From: Candidatus Lindowiibacteriota bacterium
GTDB taxonomy: Bacteria > Lindowbacteria > 2-12-FULL-62-27
Length of the DNA stretch: 18,837 nt
Direction of reading: 5' to 3'
Assembly: GCA_023249255.1 (NCBI GenBank)
Contig: JAHFCY010000019.1
Location: 1 to 18,837 of the forward strand
The notes beneath the pieces are model-generated. The model ran no database searches and was not told the origin of the DNA. It saw only the letters and a program-made list of their open reading frames with translations. Positions 1 to 7,561 of this stretch are shown here, piece after piece. Made by a program: the position numbers and the translations under genes. The number at the start of each line of letters is the position of its first letter. Position 1 is the first letter of the stretch.

Positions 1-664
1 GGGCGACTTCGTCCTGCGGCACGGAGCTGGAACCGTGCATGACGAGCGGAAATCCGGGGCGGAGTTTGGTGATGCGTTCGATGATTTCGAACTTGATTCC
101 CTGCGATCCCGAAAATTTGTAGGCGCCGTGGCTCGTGCCGATGGCGCAGGCAAGACTGTCACATCCGGATCGCGTGATGAATTCGACGGCCTGATCAGGA
201 TTGGTGAGACACGCGTGCGCCTCGTCAACCGACACGTGCTCCTCGACGCCGCCCAACATCCCAAGCTCGGCCTCAACCGAGATACCCTTGGCGTGGGCTG
301 CGTCCGTCACGCGTTTGGTGGTCTCAATGTTTTTGTCAAACGGGTCGCCGCTCGCGTCGATCATCACCGAACTGTAAAATCCGCTCTTGATGCAGTCCAT
401 GCAGGATTCCTCGTCACCATGATCGAGGTGAACGGCGAAAATTGCGTCGGGGAAAATAGTTTCAGAAGCGCGAATCATCGCTTCGAGAATCCGCTTGTCG
501 GTGTACGACCGCGCGCCTTTTGAAATCTGGATGATAAACGGCGCCTTACTCTCCGCGCATCCCCGAAAGAGTCCCATGAGCTGTTCGGCATTGTTGATGT
601 TGTACGCCCCAACCGCATATTTTCCGTACGCGTGCTTGAACAACTGTTTCGTCGTGACGATCAT
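1..664 (-). CDS. fba: Class II fructose-bisphosphate aldolase (3' end cut by window edge)
   Basis: This enzyme cleaves fructose 1,6-bisphosphate to glyceraldehyde 3-phosphate and dihydroxyacetone phosphate, and runs the reverse reaction in gluconeogenesis; it is cytoplasmic and zinc-dependent. The reverse strand reads open for 221 codons to the left edge. The N-terminus has the family pattern VTTKQLF..AYGKYAVGAYNINN. Residues matching the catalytic Asp and zinc-ligand His positions of class II aldolases are D81-H82 in HLDHG, H179 in GTSHGAYKF and H210 in VMHGSS; EAELG is at 131-135. I chose the ATG at 664 because an AGGGG ribosome site ends 9 bases before it; an in-frame ATG at 673 touches that site directly. 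About the last third of the protein is missing because of the window edge, not truncation. It is transcribed away from the small gene at 829. Confidence 0.95.
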   Translation of the reverse strand, partial: MIVTTKQLFKHAYGKYAVGAYNINNAEQLMGLFRGCAESKAPFIIQISKGARSYTDKRILEAMIRASETIFPDAIFAVHLDHGDEESCMDCIKSGFYSSVMIDASGDPFDKNIETTKRVTDAAHAKGISVEAELGMLGGVEEHVSVDEAHACLTNPDQAVEFITRSGCDSLACAIGTSHGAYKFSGSQGIKFEIIERITKLRPGFPLVMHGSSSVPQDEVA

Positions 665-732
665 CGAAATCATCCCCTCTTTGCGTCCCGCCGGACCCGG
701 CCGGCAAGTTAGTCATGATGCAGACGGCGCCC

Positions 733-761
733 ACCCTACATCCGCTCCGTGCGAGGGTCAA
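733..761 (-). promoter_or_regulatory. Possible sigma-70-like promoter for the aldolase gene
   Basis: On the minus strand a TTGACC box (756-761) lies 17 bases from TAGGGT (733-738), which would start transcription about 60 bases before the aldolase ATG. The -35 is a good match and the -10 a poor one (3 of 6), so this is only a candidate. The rest of 674-828 shows no recognisable gene, repeat or RNA. Confidence 0.25.
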
Positions 762-828
762 TGAACGGGGCGGCGAACAAGGGAGCCTGATTGAATCCAC
801 CCAATCTCCGTGATACACCGCAGGCGAT

Positions 829-1035
829 ATGTCTCTCAAAGCGTTTCACAAGTTTTTCATTACGGCGGCGATTTTCATCAGCGCGTGGCTGGCCCGGGCG
901 GAGCGGCAGGTTTATCTTCGCGAAGGACAAAAAAGCGAATTTTACACCAGCTTGTCCATGGGCGCGGTGGCGGCGACGCTGGTGCTTTATCTCACCTGGT
1001 TTTTGATCAAATCCCGCACGTGGCCGGAGGAGTGA
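829..1035 (+). CDS. Small two-helix membrane protein, unknown function
   Basis: This 68-residue reading frame is the only likely gene on the plus strand. I do not recognise it. It shows an N-terminal hydrophobic stretch (about residues 8-22, ending ISAWLARA), a charged middle (ERQVYLREGQKSEFYT) and a second hydrophobic segment (about 43-60), then a short charged tail, so it is probably an inner-membrane protein with two helices; the first helix could also be a signal peptide. The ribosome site is weak (AGGCG, 4 bases before ATG). Support for a real gene is its G/C-rich third codon positions, its membrane-protein pattern, and a stop placed just before the convergent stop of the diguanylate cyclase. 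It is divergent from the aldolase gene. A chance frame cannot be excluded. Confidence 0.5.
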   Translation: MSLKAFHKFFITAAIFISAWLARAERQVYLREGQKSEFYTSLSMGAVAATLVLYLTWFLIKSRTWPEE

Positions 1036-1047
1036 CCGGCGCGGTCA
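1033..1047. terminator. Perfect inverted repeat joining two convergent stop codons; weak bidirectional terminator candidate
   Basis: TGACCG-GCG-CGGTCA is a perfect 6-base stem with a 3-base loop. The left TGA is the stop of the plus-strand small protein and the right TCA is the TGA stop of the minus-strand diguanylate cyclase. There is no T tract on either side, so intrinsic termination would be weak; a chance palindrome is possible. Confidence 0.25.
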
Positions 1048-2292
1048 ACCGAGTTCGACGCGGTTTCGGCCTTTTTCTTTCGCGCGGTAGAGCGCGCGAT
1101 CAGCGGCGCGGAGGACATCCTCCGGCGCGGCGATGCGTTCGGTGCTCTGCGACACGCCGGCGCTGATGTGGACAGTGACGGATTTGTCGCGCTTTCGCGC
1201 CGATTTACCCCCGGCACGGAGCGCGCCGTTTAGAGGGATTTTGGTTTCCGCGAGAATCTGGCGCGCGGCGTTGACCTGTTCGGCGGCGGCGGCCACGTCA
1301 AGGTTCGGGAAGATGACGGAGAATTCCTCGCCTCCGTACCGGTAGACCCGCCCGCCGCTGTGATCGTTGAGAATGCCCGCAACGCGCCGCAGAACGACGT
1401 CGCCCGCCTCGTGGCCGTACGTATCGTTGAATTTTTTGAAATGGTCGACGTCGACCATCGCGATGGCGTAGGCGCCGGAGAGATGCGCCAGGGATTCATT
1501 GAGCGCGCGGCGGCCGAGAACCTGCGTGAGGTCGTCGATGTAGGCTTTGGACCAGGACAAAAATCCGTTCGCGTACACTGCAAAGGCTGCCGCAAGCGCC
1601 GAAAACGCGGCAAATGCGGCCGGCTCGACGGCAGGCGGCATCATCGGCCCGCTTGAGTAGACGGGACGAAACACGCCCGAAAAGTAATAGCACGGCATCA
1701 TCGCCGCAAGAATCTTTTTCATCTGGCCTTCCCGGCCGGCATGCGGCCAGAGCAAAATCAGAAGCAACACGGACAGATAGTATATGGCCGGACCGGATGG
1801 CGCGCCGAAAAATTCTGCGCCAGCCCATCGGTGTTCGCCGATCCACATGGACAGCCGGCGGCCAAAAAGGCCGGTGATCAGCGGTGGAGTCAAAAATCCG
1901 AGGGCGAGGACGATTATCCCGCACGCAAACGTACACGCGAGAGTCCGGTGAGACACAACCGATGCGGCCGCGACGTAAACCGGCACAAGCAAGAACAGGG
2001 TGAATTTGAGCTGGTCGCCGCCGCCCCACGCCGGGGCCCATCCGCCGGAAAAAAAATAATGCGCCGGAATCAGAAGCAGGCTTAGAATGTAAACCGGCGT
2101 GTTGGCGATCCGCGCCGACCACATCGCCGCAAGGCCGAAAAGGATGTACGGCAGAAACCGCAGATTCGAAAGCGTTGCCGCGCCTTCCGGCTTGCCGATC
2201 CACACTTCAAGGCTGGATGCATTGAGACGCAAAACGGCCAGCGACACGAAGGCGAGGCCAAGGCAGACCCAGACAGACCACGGGCGTTTCAT
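1045..2292 (-). CDS. Membrane-anchored diguanylate cyclase (GGDEF domain)
   Basis: Enzymes of this family make cyclic di-GMP from two GTP at the inner membrane. The 415-residue protein has several hydrophobic segments through about residue 245, with no recognisable sensor family, then a GGDEF domain from about 252 (DDLTQVLGRRALNE) to the C-terminus (AADRALYRAKEKGRNRVE). The active-site motif is GGEEF at 320-324, an accepted catalytic variant, and the metal/GTP region VDVDHFKKFND is intact, so it should be active. The allosteric I-site RxxD expected just before RYGGEEF is replaced by HSGG, which suggests no product inhibition at that site. It starts 21 bases after the deacetylase stop on the same strand, so it is probably the last gene of the gsp operon. 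Its ribosome site is weak. Confidence 0.93.
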   Translation of the reverse strand: MKRPWSVWVCLGLAFVSLAVLRLNASSLEVWIGKPEGAATLSNLRFLPYILFGLAAMWSARIANTPVYILSLLLIPAHYFFSGGWAPAWGGGDQLKFTLFLLVPVYVAAASVVSHRTLACTFACGIIVLALGFLTPPLITGLFGRRLSMWIGEHRWAGAEFFGAPSGPAIYYLSVLLLILLWPHAGREGQMKKILAAMMPCYYFSGVFRPVYSSGPMMPPAVEPAAFAAFSALAAAFAVYANGFLSWSKAYIDDLTQVLGRRALNESLAHLSGAYAIAMVDVDHFKKFNDTYGHEAGDVVLRRVAGILNDHSGGRVYRYGGEEFSVIFPNLDVAAAAEQVNAARQILAETKIPLNGALRAGGKSARKRDKSVTVHISAGVSQSTERIAAPEDVLRAADRALYRAKEKGRNRVELG

Positions 2293-2313
2293 ACTTAGAG
2301 TTTCGGCAGAAAG

Positions 2314-3270
2314 TCAGGATTCCAGAAGGGCTTGAATGTGCAGGGCGGCGCTCTCGCCGACCGCGCCGAGATCGTAGCCTCCTTCCAACATCGAAACGAT
2401 TTTGACGGGACGGTCGAGATCGCTCAACGTCCCTATGACACGGCGCGTCATTTCGGCGTAGCACTCGCTCGTGAGTTCGAGCATCGCGAGCGGATCGGCC
2501 GCATGGGCGTCGAATCCGGCGGAAATCAGAAGGATCGCCGGATCGAATTTTCGGATCGCCGGAAGAATCCGGTCGTTCAGGTCGGACAGGACTTCGACGT
2601 CACCCGATTCGGCCGACTGCGGACAATTCAACGTGAATCCCCGGCCCTCGCCCGCGCCGCGATCGCCGGAGTCGCCGCCGCCTGGATAAAACGGATACTG
2701 ATGGATCGAGCAATAGAAGACCTGATTCGAATCGTAAAACGCGGCCTGCGTTCCGTTGCCATGATGGACATCCCAGTCGAGAATAAACGCCCGCGGGTTA
2801 TTCTTCAGAGCGGGATGATCAACTGCGTATCGCGCGGCGATGGCGGTGTTGTTGAACAGGCAGAATCCCATCGCGCGGTCCGGCTCGGCGTGATGGCCGG
2901 GCGGGCGAACGGCGCAGAACGCGGCCGCGTCGACGGATTCGTTCAGGACAAAATCGACGGCATTGCATCCCGAGCCGGCGGCCAGAAGCGCGGCGTTCCA
3001 CGATCCTCTCGAGGTCGGCGTGTCGGGATCGAGCGGCAGGCCGTCAGCGCAGGCCGCGCGAACGCGCTCGATATGCCCGGCGGTGTGGACCGATCGCAGG
3101 CGCGATTCGGGCGCAGGGGTCGGAGTCTCAATATCGAGTTCATTCCAGAGAGAAAACGGCGCCGACCTCAATGCGTTGACAATGGCCTCCAGCCGCGCCG
3201 GACGCTCCGGATGGCCCGGTCCGGTGTCGTGTTCGAAAAACGCCTTTGAAATGTAAAATGCGGTTTTCAT
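2314..3270 (-). CDS. Class II histone-deacetylase-like amidohydrolase
   Basis: The 318-residue cytoplasmic protein belongs to the arginase/deacetylase fold family that contains HDACs, AcuC and acetylpolyamine amidohydrolases, which remove acetyl groups from lysines or polyamines with a zinc ion. All core motifs are present: PGHPERPARL near 18-27; the tandem catalytic histidines H126-H127 in RPPGHHA; zinc ligands D167 and H169 in DWDVHHGNGTQ and D254 in SAGFDAHAADPL; and the transition-state Tyr299 in LEGGYD. The length is normal for a single-domain member. Its ATG overlaps the gspN stop as ATGA, so it is translated with the secretion operon. The sequence does not show whether the substrate is a protein, a polyamine or something else, and a role in secretion is not established. 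Confidence 0.93.
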   Translation of the reverse strand: MKTAFYISKAFFEHDTGPGHPERPARLEAIVNALRSAPFSLWNELDIETPTPAPESRLRSVHTAGHIERVRAACADGLPLDPDTPTSRGSWNAALLAAGSGCNAVDFVLNESVDAAAFCAVRPPGHHAEPDRAMGFCLFNNTAIAARYAVDHPALKNNPRAFILDWDVHHGNGTQAAFYDSNQVFYCSIHQYPFYPGGGDSGDRGAGEGRGFTLNCPQSAESGDVEVLSDLNDRILPAIRKFDPAILLISAGFDAHAADPLAMLELTSECYAEMTRRVIGTLSDLDRPVKIVSMLEGGYDLGAVGESAALHIQALLES

Positions 3271-4058
3271 GACGTTGATCCGGCGCCCAGCATTCCCCCG
3301 ATCAGAACCGTATTGTCGATCTCAATGCTTTTTCCGCTCAGCGTGGCCCGGCCCTCCAGATGGAGGCGGGCGGCCGAAAGAGGCCACAGGGGACGGATTT
3401 CACCCGAGCCGGCAAACTCTCCGTCGGTCCGGATAGTCAGCGTGTTGATGTTGATCCCGCCGCCGGACGATTCCATCGCCGCGCGGCCCTCTTTGATGGT
3501 GCTTCCCCACATCGACGCCCAACCGGGCATGCCAAGCGCCTGCTCGCCGGCTTTGGCCAATCGCGAGGTCGGCGGAATTTCTCCCGTCATCCGTTCCACC
3601 ACGAATGTCGCGCCGTCGAAAATTTGAAAAGGCCGAAGTCCCACGGCGCCGGCGGACCGGGCATCGACTTCGAGTTTCAGATCGTGACCGATCGCCGGGA
3701 TCCACTGCGAAACGTCGCAATGCGTCGCCCTCGCGTCAAACGTCAGGCGTTCGGGCGATCCTGCCGCGATCGCCTCCATGCGGCCGTCACCGCGGACAAG
3801 GCTGATTTTCCATTTCAACGGAAATATGCCGGACGGACGAATGTGAATTTCGTCGACCGTCAGGGAAAAATACGCAGTGAAGTCATACCGGACGCCGGTG
3901 AGCCGAATTCCCGCCCAAGGCGATGCGGTCACATCGTCGTAGTGGAGCGCCGGGGCGACTTGCTCGAGACGATATCGGATGACGGAATCATAGGGGAAAA
4001 AAAGAACGAGGGTGAGGATGAACGCAACTGCGGCAAGAAGAATCGGTTTCCAATTCAT
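3267..4058 (-). CDS. gspN: Type II secretion system protein GspN
   Basis: GspN is an accessory T2SS protein of unclear role, found at the end of gsp operons. This 263-residue protein has one N-terminal membrane helix (about 5-22) and a beta-rich periplasmic body rich in alternating hydrophobic residues, including a VERMTGEIPPTSRLAKAG segment and a C-terminal ININTLTIRTDGEF..GSGEIRPLWPLS stretch typical of the delta-type GspN family. It starts at an ATG overlapping the gspM stop (ATGA) and its own stop overlaps the deacetylase start. The assignment rests on position, length, topology and general resemblance, because the family has no catalytic motif. Confidence 0.8.
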   Translation of the reverse strand: MNWKPILLAAVAFILTLVLFFPYDSVIRYRLEQVAPALHYDDVTASPWAGIRLTGVRYDFTAYFSLTVDEIHIRPSGIFPLKWKISLVRGDGRMEAIAAGSPERLTFDARATHCDVSQWIPAIGHDLKLEVDARSAGAVGLRPFQIFDGATFVVERMTGEIPPTSRLAKAGEQALGMPGWASMWGSTIKEGRAAMESSGGGININTLTIRTDGEFAGSGEIRPLWPLSAARLHLEGRATLSGKSIEIDNTVLIGGMLGAGSTS

Positions 4059-4546
4059 TCAGCCGGGCCGCCCCGGATTTCAACAAAGGTGGCGGAAAAA
4101 TCAAACCGCTCGTCCGACGCGCCGGATCGTTCCAGCCTGAACTGCGGCGATGCCACCGCGGCGTCCGAAGAAATCCGTTCGAGCAGTTCCGCGATGCGGT
4201 CAAACGGCGCGCCCTCAATGCTGACCGACACCGAGGCCGGCTGGCCGGGCGACGCGGGACCGGCGGACAATTTCGGCGCGCGATCTTTCAATCCCATCTG
4301 ATCGACACTTCGCTGGAGCCGGACCAGAAGCGGCTCCGAATACGCCGGTTCGGAAGACGGCGGCGGGGTCTGCTGGATGAGCGTCGAAAAAGTCCGGTAG
4401 TCAGCCATGCGCCGGGTCCGAATATCCGCGCGCTGTCTGACGTCCATCAAAACGATGATCAGCGTGATGACGTAGAGAGCAGCGGCCGCCAACACCCAGA
4501 GTTTGCCGCCGGATTTCATCCCGCTCATGTCCATCCGGTCGGTCAT
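4055..4546 (-). CDS. gspM: Type II secretion system inner-membrane protein GspM
   Basis: GspM partners GspL in the T2SS inner-membrane platform. The 163-residue protein has a short cytoplasmic N-terminus, one membrane helix (about 14-35), a proline-rich spacer (TPPPSSEP, about 60-67) and a periplasmic ferredoxin-like domain from about 70 with VSVSIEGAPFDRIAELLERI near 105-125. The fold and the position between gspL and gspN support the call more than sequence identity does, since GspM is poorly conserved. It is coupled on both sides by ATGA overlaps, and its first ATG fits that coupling. Confidence 0.85.
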   Translation of the reverse strand: MTDRMDMSGMKSGGKLWVLAAAALYVITLIIVLMDVRQRADIRTRRMADYRTFSTLIQQTPPPSSEPAYSEPLLVRLQRSVDQMGLKDRAPKLSAGPASPGQPASVSVSIEGAPFDRIAELLERISSDAAVASPQFRLERSGASDERFDFSATFVEIRGGPAE

Positions 4547-5769
4547 CCTCGACGCTCCGCCGCACTGCGCAGTTTCGCCCGGACCAAAAATACCGTGCGT
4601 TTATCCGAAACGCGCGTCTCCGACGAGATCAGCGACGCCTCCGTCAGATCCGGATCGTCGGCAAGATTGGACACCCACTGCGCCACCGATTTCAAATCGT
4701 CGGCCGAGCCGCGAATTTCTATGCGCGCGCCGTCCAGAGACGCCACGTCCAGCCGCAATCCGCCGGATTCCGCCTGTCCGCCGAGACGGTTCAGCGCCGT
4801 GATCCATATCGACAGCGGCAAAACCGCGGCGTGAGTCTGCTCGGATGCCTGGCGGGCTTTCGCCCGGAGCGCCATCACGGGGTCCGGCACGCGGGCGCCG
4901 AATCGTTTTTCGTAGGCGTCGGACATCACGCGGTCGATGGTTTCCATCATTCGAATGTGCCGTGATCGGGCCGTTCCCAGAGCGATGAACGGGAGAAGCA
5001 GGGACAGGACGACGAACGCCGCGCGAAGAACATGCAGTCCGCGGCGCATCAGGCCGGATGGATCGGCGGCCGATGGACTCTTCGGCACAGGGACGACCGC
5101 CGGAACCATCCGAAACCGCCGGGGCGCAATGACCGTCTTCAGCGCATCGGCGAATTGCGCGGCCGCGTCCTGCTCGACCATCGCGCCAAATCGGGACAGC
5201 GCATCACGCGCGGTTCCGCCGCCGTTCAAATAAACAAACGATGATCCTTTTCCGAGGCAGGCCGACATGCCCGGCGGAAGTTCAACCGGCGCGGATCCCG
5301 ATCCCAAAAACTGTTTCAACACCATCGCATTTTTTCGACCCTGAGCAACGCCGATCAGAGTCAACATGCCGGACCCGTCGAAGGCGAGAACGCCGCCGCG
5401 GTCAAATCGTCTGTCGAACGTCAGCGCCGCCAGAAGCGCGTCTTCCGAAACGCACAAATCGCCGGATGATTTGATGTGCGACGACGGCTGTGCGATGACC
5501 CAGGCCGTCGCAGTTCTCCTCGAAAACCATCCGATCCGCGGAAGAATCAGCCACGTCCGGACAGTGTCCGGAGGAGTCGGCAGGCGGTCGAAGGCCATCG
5601 CCCGAATCTGTGACTCGCTCATCTTTCGCATGAGACTCGCCGGAAGAACAACCGGAACCAGAAACGATATCCGGCTGGGCGTAACCTCGCAGTCGCCCGA
5701 CGGCGGGGCAGACCGGCCGCCCGTCGGCAATTCAACCGTCACACCGGTATCCTGAAATACAAAATTCAT
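4543..5769 (-). CDS. gspL: Type II secretion system protein GspL
   Basis: GspL links the cytoplasmic ATPase GspE to the inner-membrane platform. I start it at the ATG at 5769 (408 residues), 7 bases after the gspK stop, because GGGTGA lies 7 bases before it; a TTG eight codons further up is possible but poorer. The N-terminal ~230 residues are the cytoplasmic actin-like region, followed by a proline-rich segment, a single membrane helix at about 245-267 (LHVLRAAFVVLSLLLPFIAL) and a periplasmic ferredoxin-like domain ending in an Arg-rich tail. The periplasmic part carries the expected WITALNRLGG and LRLDVASLDGARIEIRGSA pattern. The stop overlaps the gspM start (ATGA). Confidence 0.9.
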   Translation of the reverse strand: MNFVFQDTGVTVELPTGGRSAPPSGDCEVTPSRISFLVPVVLPASLMRKMSESQIRAMAFDRLPTPPDTVRTWLILPRIGWFSRRTATAWVIAQPSSHIKSSGDLCVSEDALLAALTFDRRFDRGGVLAFDGSGMLTLIGVAQGRKNAMVLKQFLGSGSAPVELPPGMSACLGKGSSFVYLNGGGTARDALSRFGAMVEQDAAAQFADALKTVIAPRRFRMVPAVVPVPKSPSAADPSGLMRRGLHVLRAAFVVLSLLLPFIALGTARSRHIRMMETIDRVMSDAYEKRFGARVPDPVMALRAKARQASEQTHAAVLPLSIWITALNRLGGQAESGGLRLDVASLDGARIEIRGSADDLKSVAQWVSNLADDPDLTEASLISSETRVSDKRTVFLVRAKLRSAAERRG

Positions 5770-5776
5770 GGGCACG

Positions 5777-6658
5777 TCACCCGATCCGAACAATCCTGTG
5801 ATTTGCCGCCACAGACTCGTCCAGATTCAGGACGTAATCCGCGCGCGTGTGAAAATTTCGCGTCTCAATGTCGATGGTCACCATCCATGCGGTCGGTTTC
5901 GGCGTGAGAATTGACTGAAGAGACTGGAGATCTTTTTCCGGCATGACGGTGGACGGTATCTGAATCGACCTGTCGGGATTTCGCCGAAGATCGTCGATGT
6001 AATTTCGGACAGCCGGGCCGTAAGCATCCGTAATCATGTCGATCAGCTCGGGGTCGGCGGCGGGCAGATAAATTTTCCCGCTGCCGAACGTCGTGATCAG
6101 CGGGCGGATGCGGCCAAACGCCGACTCGTCTCGAAATCCGCGCACGAAACTCAGTTCATCCACGGTTTCAAACGGCCCGTTCCTCGGCGATACGTCTTCA
6201 CCGGAATAGTCGAGCCGCTCCGCGCCGCTCGGACGCGGATCGTCGTCCGCGTCAACCCAATCCAGGGCGCACGACAGGGCGCGTTGCTCAAAGCGCTCGT
6301 GTTTCAGCAGGGCCGCAACAAGCCGTTGGATCGGCTCGCCGACGATCAGGTCGTTCAGCCGGTTGACGTTGAGTTTCGCCTCGGGCGGCGACATCCGGAT
6401 TGTCACCTTGAATTCATCCAGATCAAATTCCTGCGCGCCGCCGGCCAGCGCATCGAGTTGATCCGATGACGCCGCGCCAAGAGCCATTTCAAGTTTGCTG
6501 AGAAGACTCCGCGCCTCGGCCATCTGCGCGGCCCGGCGCGCCCGGTCAAACGAAAGTCTGGATCGCAGGTCCACGTCCGTGACAAGCGCGACCAGGGTCA
6601 GGGTCACGACAAGAGCGAGCGGCAGAGCGGCGCCGCGGTCAGACCGGGATATGGCCAT
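5777..6658 (-). CDS. gspK: Minor pseudopilin GspK
   Basis: GspK caps the tip of the T2SS pseudopilus together with GspI and GspJ. The 293-residue protein has a 9-residue leader (MAISRSDRG) with cleavage expected after Gly9, and a hydrophobic helix at 10-27. Like most GspK proteins it lacks the Glu at mature position 5. The family landmarks PPEAKLNVNRLND (91-103), ALDWVDADDDPRPSGAE (131-147) and a TTFGSGKIY segment (189-197) are all present. The start overlaps the end of gspJ by 20 bases, with GGTGA 3 bases before the ATG. Length is typical. Confidence 0.93.
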   Translation of the reverse strand: MAISRSDRGAALPLALVVTLTLVALVTDVDLRSRLSFDRARRAAQMAEARSLLSKLEMALGAASSDQLDALAGGAQEFDLDEFKVTIRMSPPEAKLNVNRLNDLIVGEPIQRLVAALLKHERFEQRALSCALDWVDADDDPRPSGAERLDYSGEDVSPRNGPFETVDELSFVRGFRDESAFGRIRPLITTFGSGKIYLPAADPELIDMITDAYGPAVRNYIDDLRRNPDRSIQIPSTVMPEKDLQSLQSILTPKPTAWMVTIDIETRNFHTRADYVLNLDESVAANHRIVRIG

Positions 6659-7232
6659 TTTTCACCACAAGCCGGAACGGATCGAAAGGCAGAATTTTGA
6701 GATCGTCGGGCGACCGGGGCGCTGACGGGAGGAGGTGAAATGTTATGTAAATCATCGACGGCATTTCCGGTGTCTGATCGACCGGAACGAATTCTCCGGC
6801 CGTGTTCGAATAAATATCTATCCGCGGGGCATCGATCAGTTCGAGCAGAATTTCCTTCGACTCGCGCAGGCCGATGCCATCCGCGATCGAATATCTCGCC
6901 AGATGGTAGACTGGACGATCCGGATCCAGTTCGAAAACGTACCGGACGCGCTCTCGGAGCAGTTTCCCGCCGGGCCGGCCGTAGGTCAAAAATGAAAATC
7001 CGGCGGCGCGATTGTTTTGAATTTCCATCGTGAGAGCCGAAACGCTCAGGTCCAGCTCGGATTGAATGGTTTCCTGCAGAAGCCATTCTTTTCGGACGTG
7101 TTCCGTCTCCGCCGTCGCCGCGGCGGCGATCCGGCGGCCGTTTGACAACACGCTTCCGAGAAGTCCCGCCAGAAGGGCCATGAGCGACACGGCCAGAAGC
7201 AATTCGATCAGGGTAAATCCGCGTTTGTTCAT
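6639..7232 (-). CDS. gspJ: Minor pseudopilin GspJ
   Basis: GspJ forms the pseudopilus tip with GspI and GspK. The 197-residue protein has a short normal leader (MNKRG) and the prepilin signature G-FTLIELLLAVSLMALLAG with Glu at mature position 5, then a beta-rich body (QTPEMPSMIYITFHLL near the end). Its leader of 5 residues contrasts with the repeat-extended leaders of gspG and gspI. The ATG overlaps the gspI stop (ATGA). Confidence 0.93.
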   Translation of the reverse strand: MNKRGFTLIELLLAVSLMALLAGLLGSVLSNGRRIAAAATAETEHVRKEWLLQETIQSELDLSVSALTMEIQNNRAAGFSFLTYGRPGGKLLRERVRYVFELDPDRPVYHLARYSIADGIGLRESKEILLELIDAPRIDIYSNTAGEFVPVDQTPEMPSMIYITFHLLPSAPRSPDDLKILPFDPFRLVVKNGHIPV

Positions 7233-7561
7233 CTATAGAGCGTCAGGCGAATTCCGTCTTTTTCGTCCCTGCGGCGGAATTCCGTCACCACGCGTTGAAC
7301 CCGGATCGGACCCAGCTCGACATCCTCGGACGAAATTTCCCGCGACTCCATCCCGAATTTTTTCATCGCCGATTCCGGGATCATCGCCGCCTGCGCGGCG
7401 GACGCGGATGCGCTTGCCGTCCGCACCAACCGCAGATCGGAGCGGATCACGGCCAGAAGAGACACCATCGCAATCGAAACAAACGCAAGAGCGACCAGAA
7501 TCTCGATCAGGGTGAATCCCGTTTGCCGTTTGCCGTTTGCCGTTTGCCGTTCGGATTTCAT
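7229..7561 (-). CDS. gspI: Minor pseudopilin GspI with repeat-encoded leader
   Basis: GspI is a minor pseudopilin of the tip complex. The 110-residue protein carries the signature G-FTLIEILVALAFVSIAMVSLL with Glu at mature position 5, and ends RVQRVVTEFRRRDEKDGIRLTLYR, as expected for a short GspI. The leader is 15 residues (MKSERQTANGKRQTG), longer than the 5-10 usual for T2SS, and most of it is encoded by a perfect 7-base tandem repeat. The ATG overlaps the gspH stop (ATGA), which fixes the start upstream of the repeat. Any change in repeat number not a multiple of three would put gspI out of frame. Confidence 0.92.
   Translation of the reverse strand: MKSERQTANGKRQTGFTLIEILVALAFVSIAMVSLLAVIRSDLRLVRTASASASAAQAAMIPESAMKKFGMESREISSEDVELGPIRVQRVVTEFRRRDEKDGIRLTLYR
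7519..7551. repeat. Perfect 7-base tandem repeat in the gspI leader
   Basis: The plus strand holds four perfect copies of GTTTGCC at 7521-7548, with two matching bases before and three after. On the coding strand this is (CGGCAAA)n, and three units encode the 7-residue phrase QTANGKR. It lies between the gspI start codon and the prepilin peptidase cleavage site. Confidence 0.95.

Noticed and set aside
35-523. Plus-strand open frame at the left end
   Set aside because: The minus strand here encodes an unmistakable class II aldolase.
736-930. Minus-strand 64-codon frame upstream of the aldolase
   Set aside because: It overlaps the better-supported plus-strand membrane protein, has no clear ribosome site and no recognisable features.
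2332-3249. Plus-strand open frame opposite the deacetylase
   Set aside because: The minus-strand reading has all HDAC-family motifs; the plus reading is Arg-rich with no recognisable domain.
3360-4301. Plus-strand open frame opposite gspN and gspM
   Set aside because: It spans the junction of two coupled minus-strand genes and has shadow-type composition.
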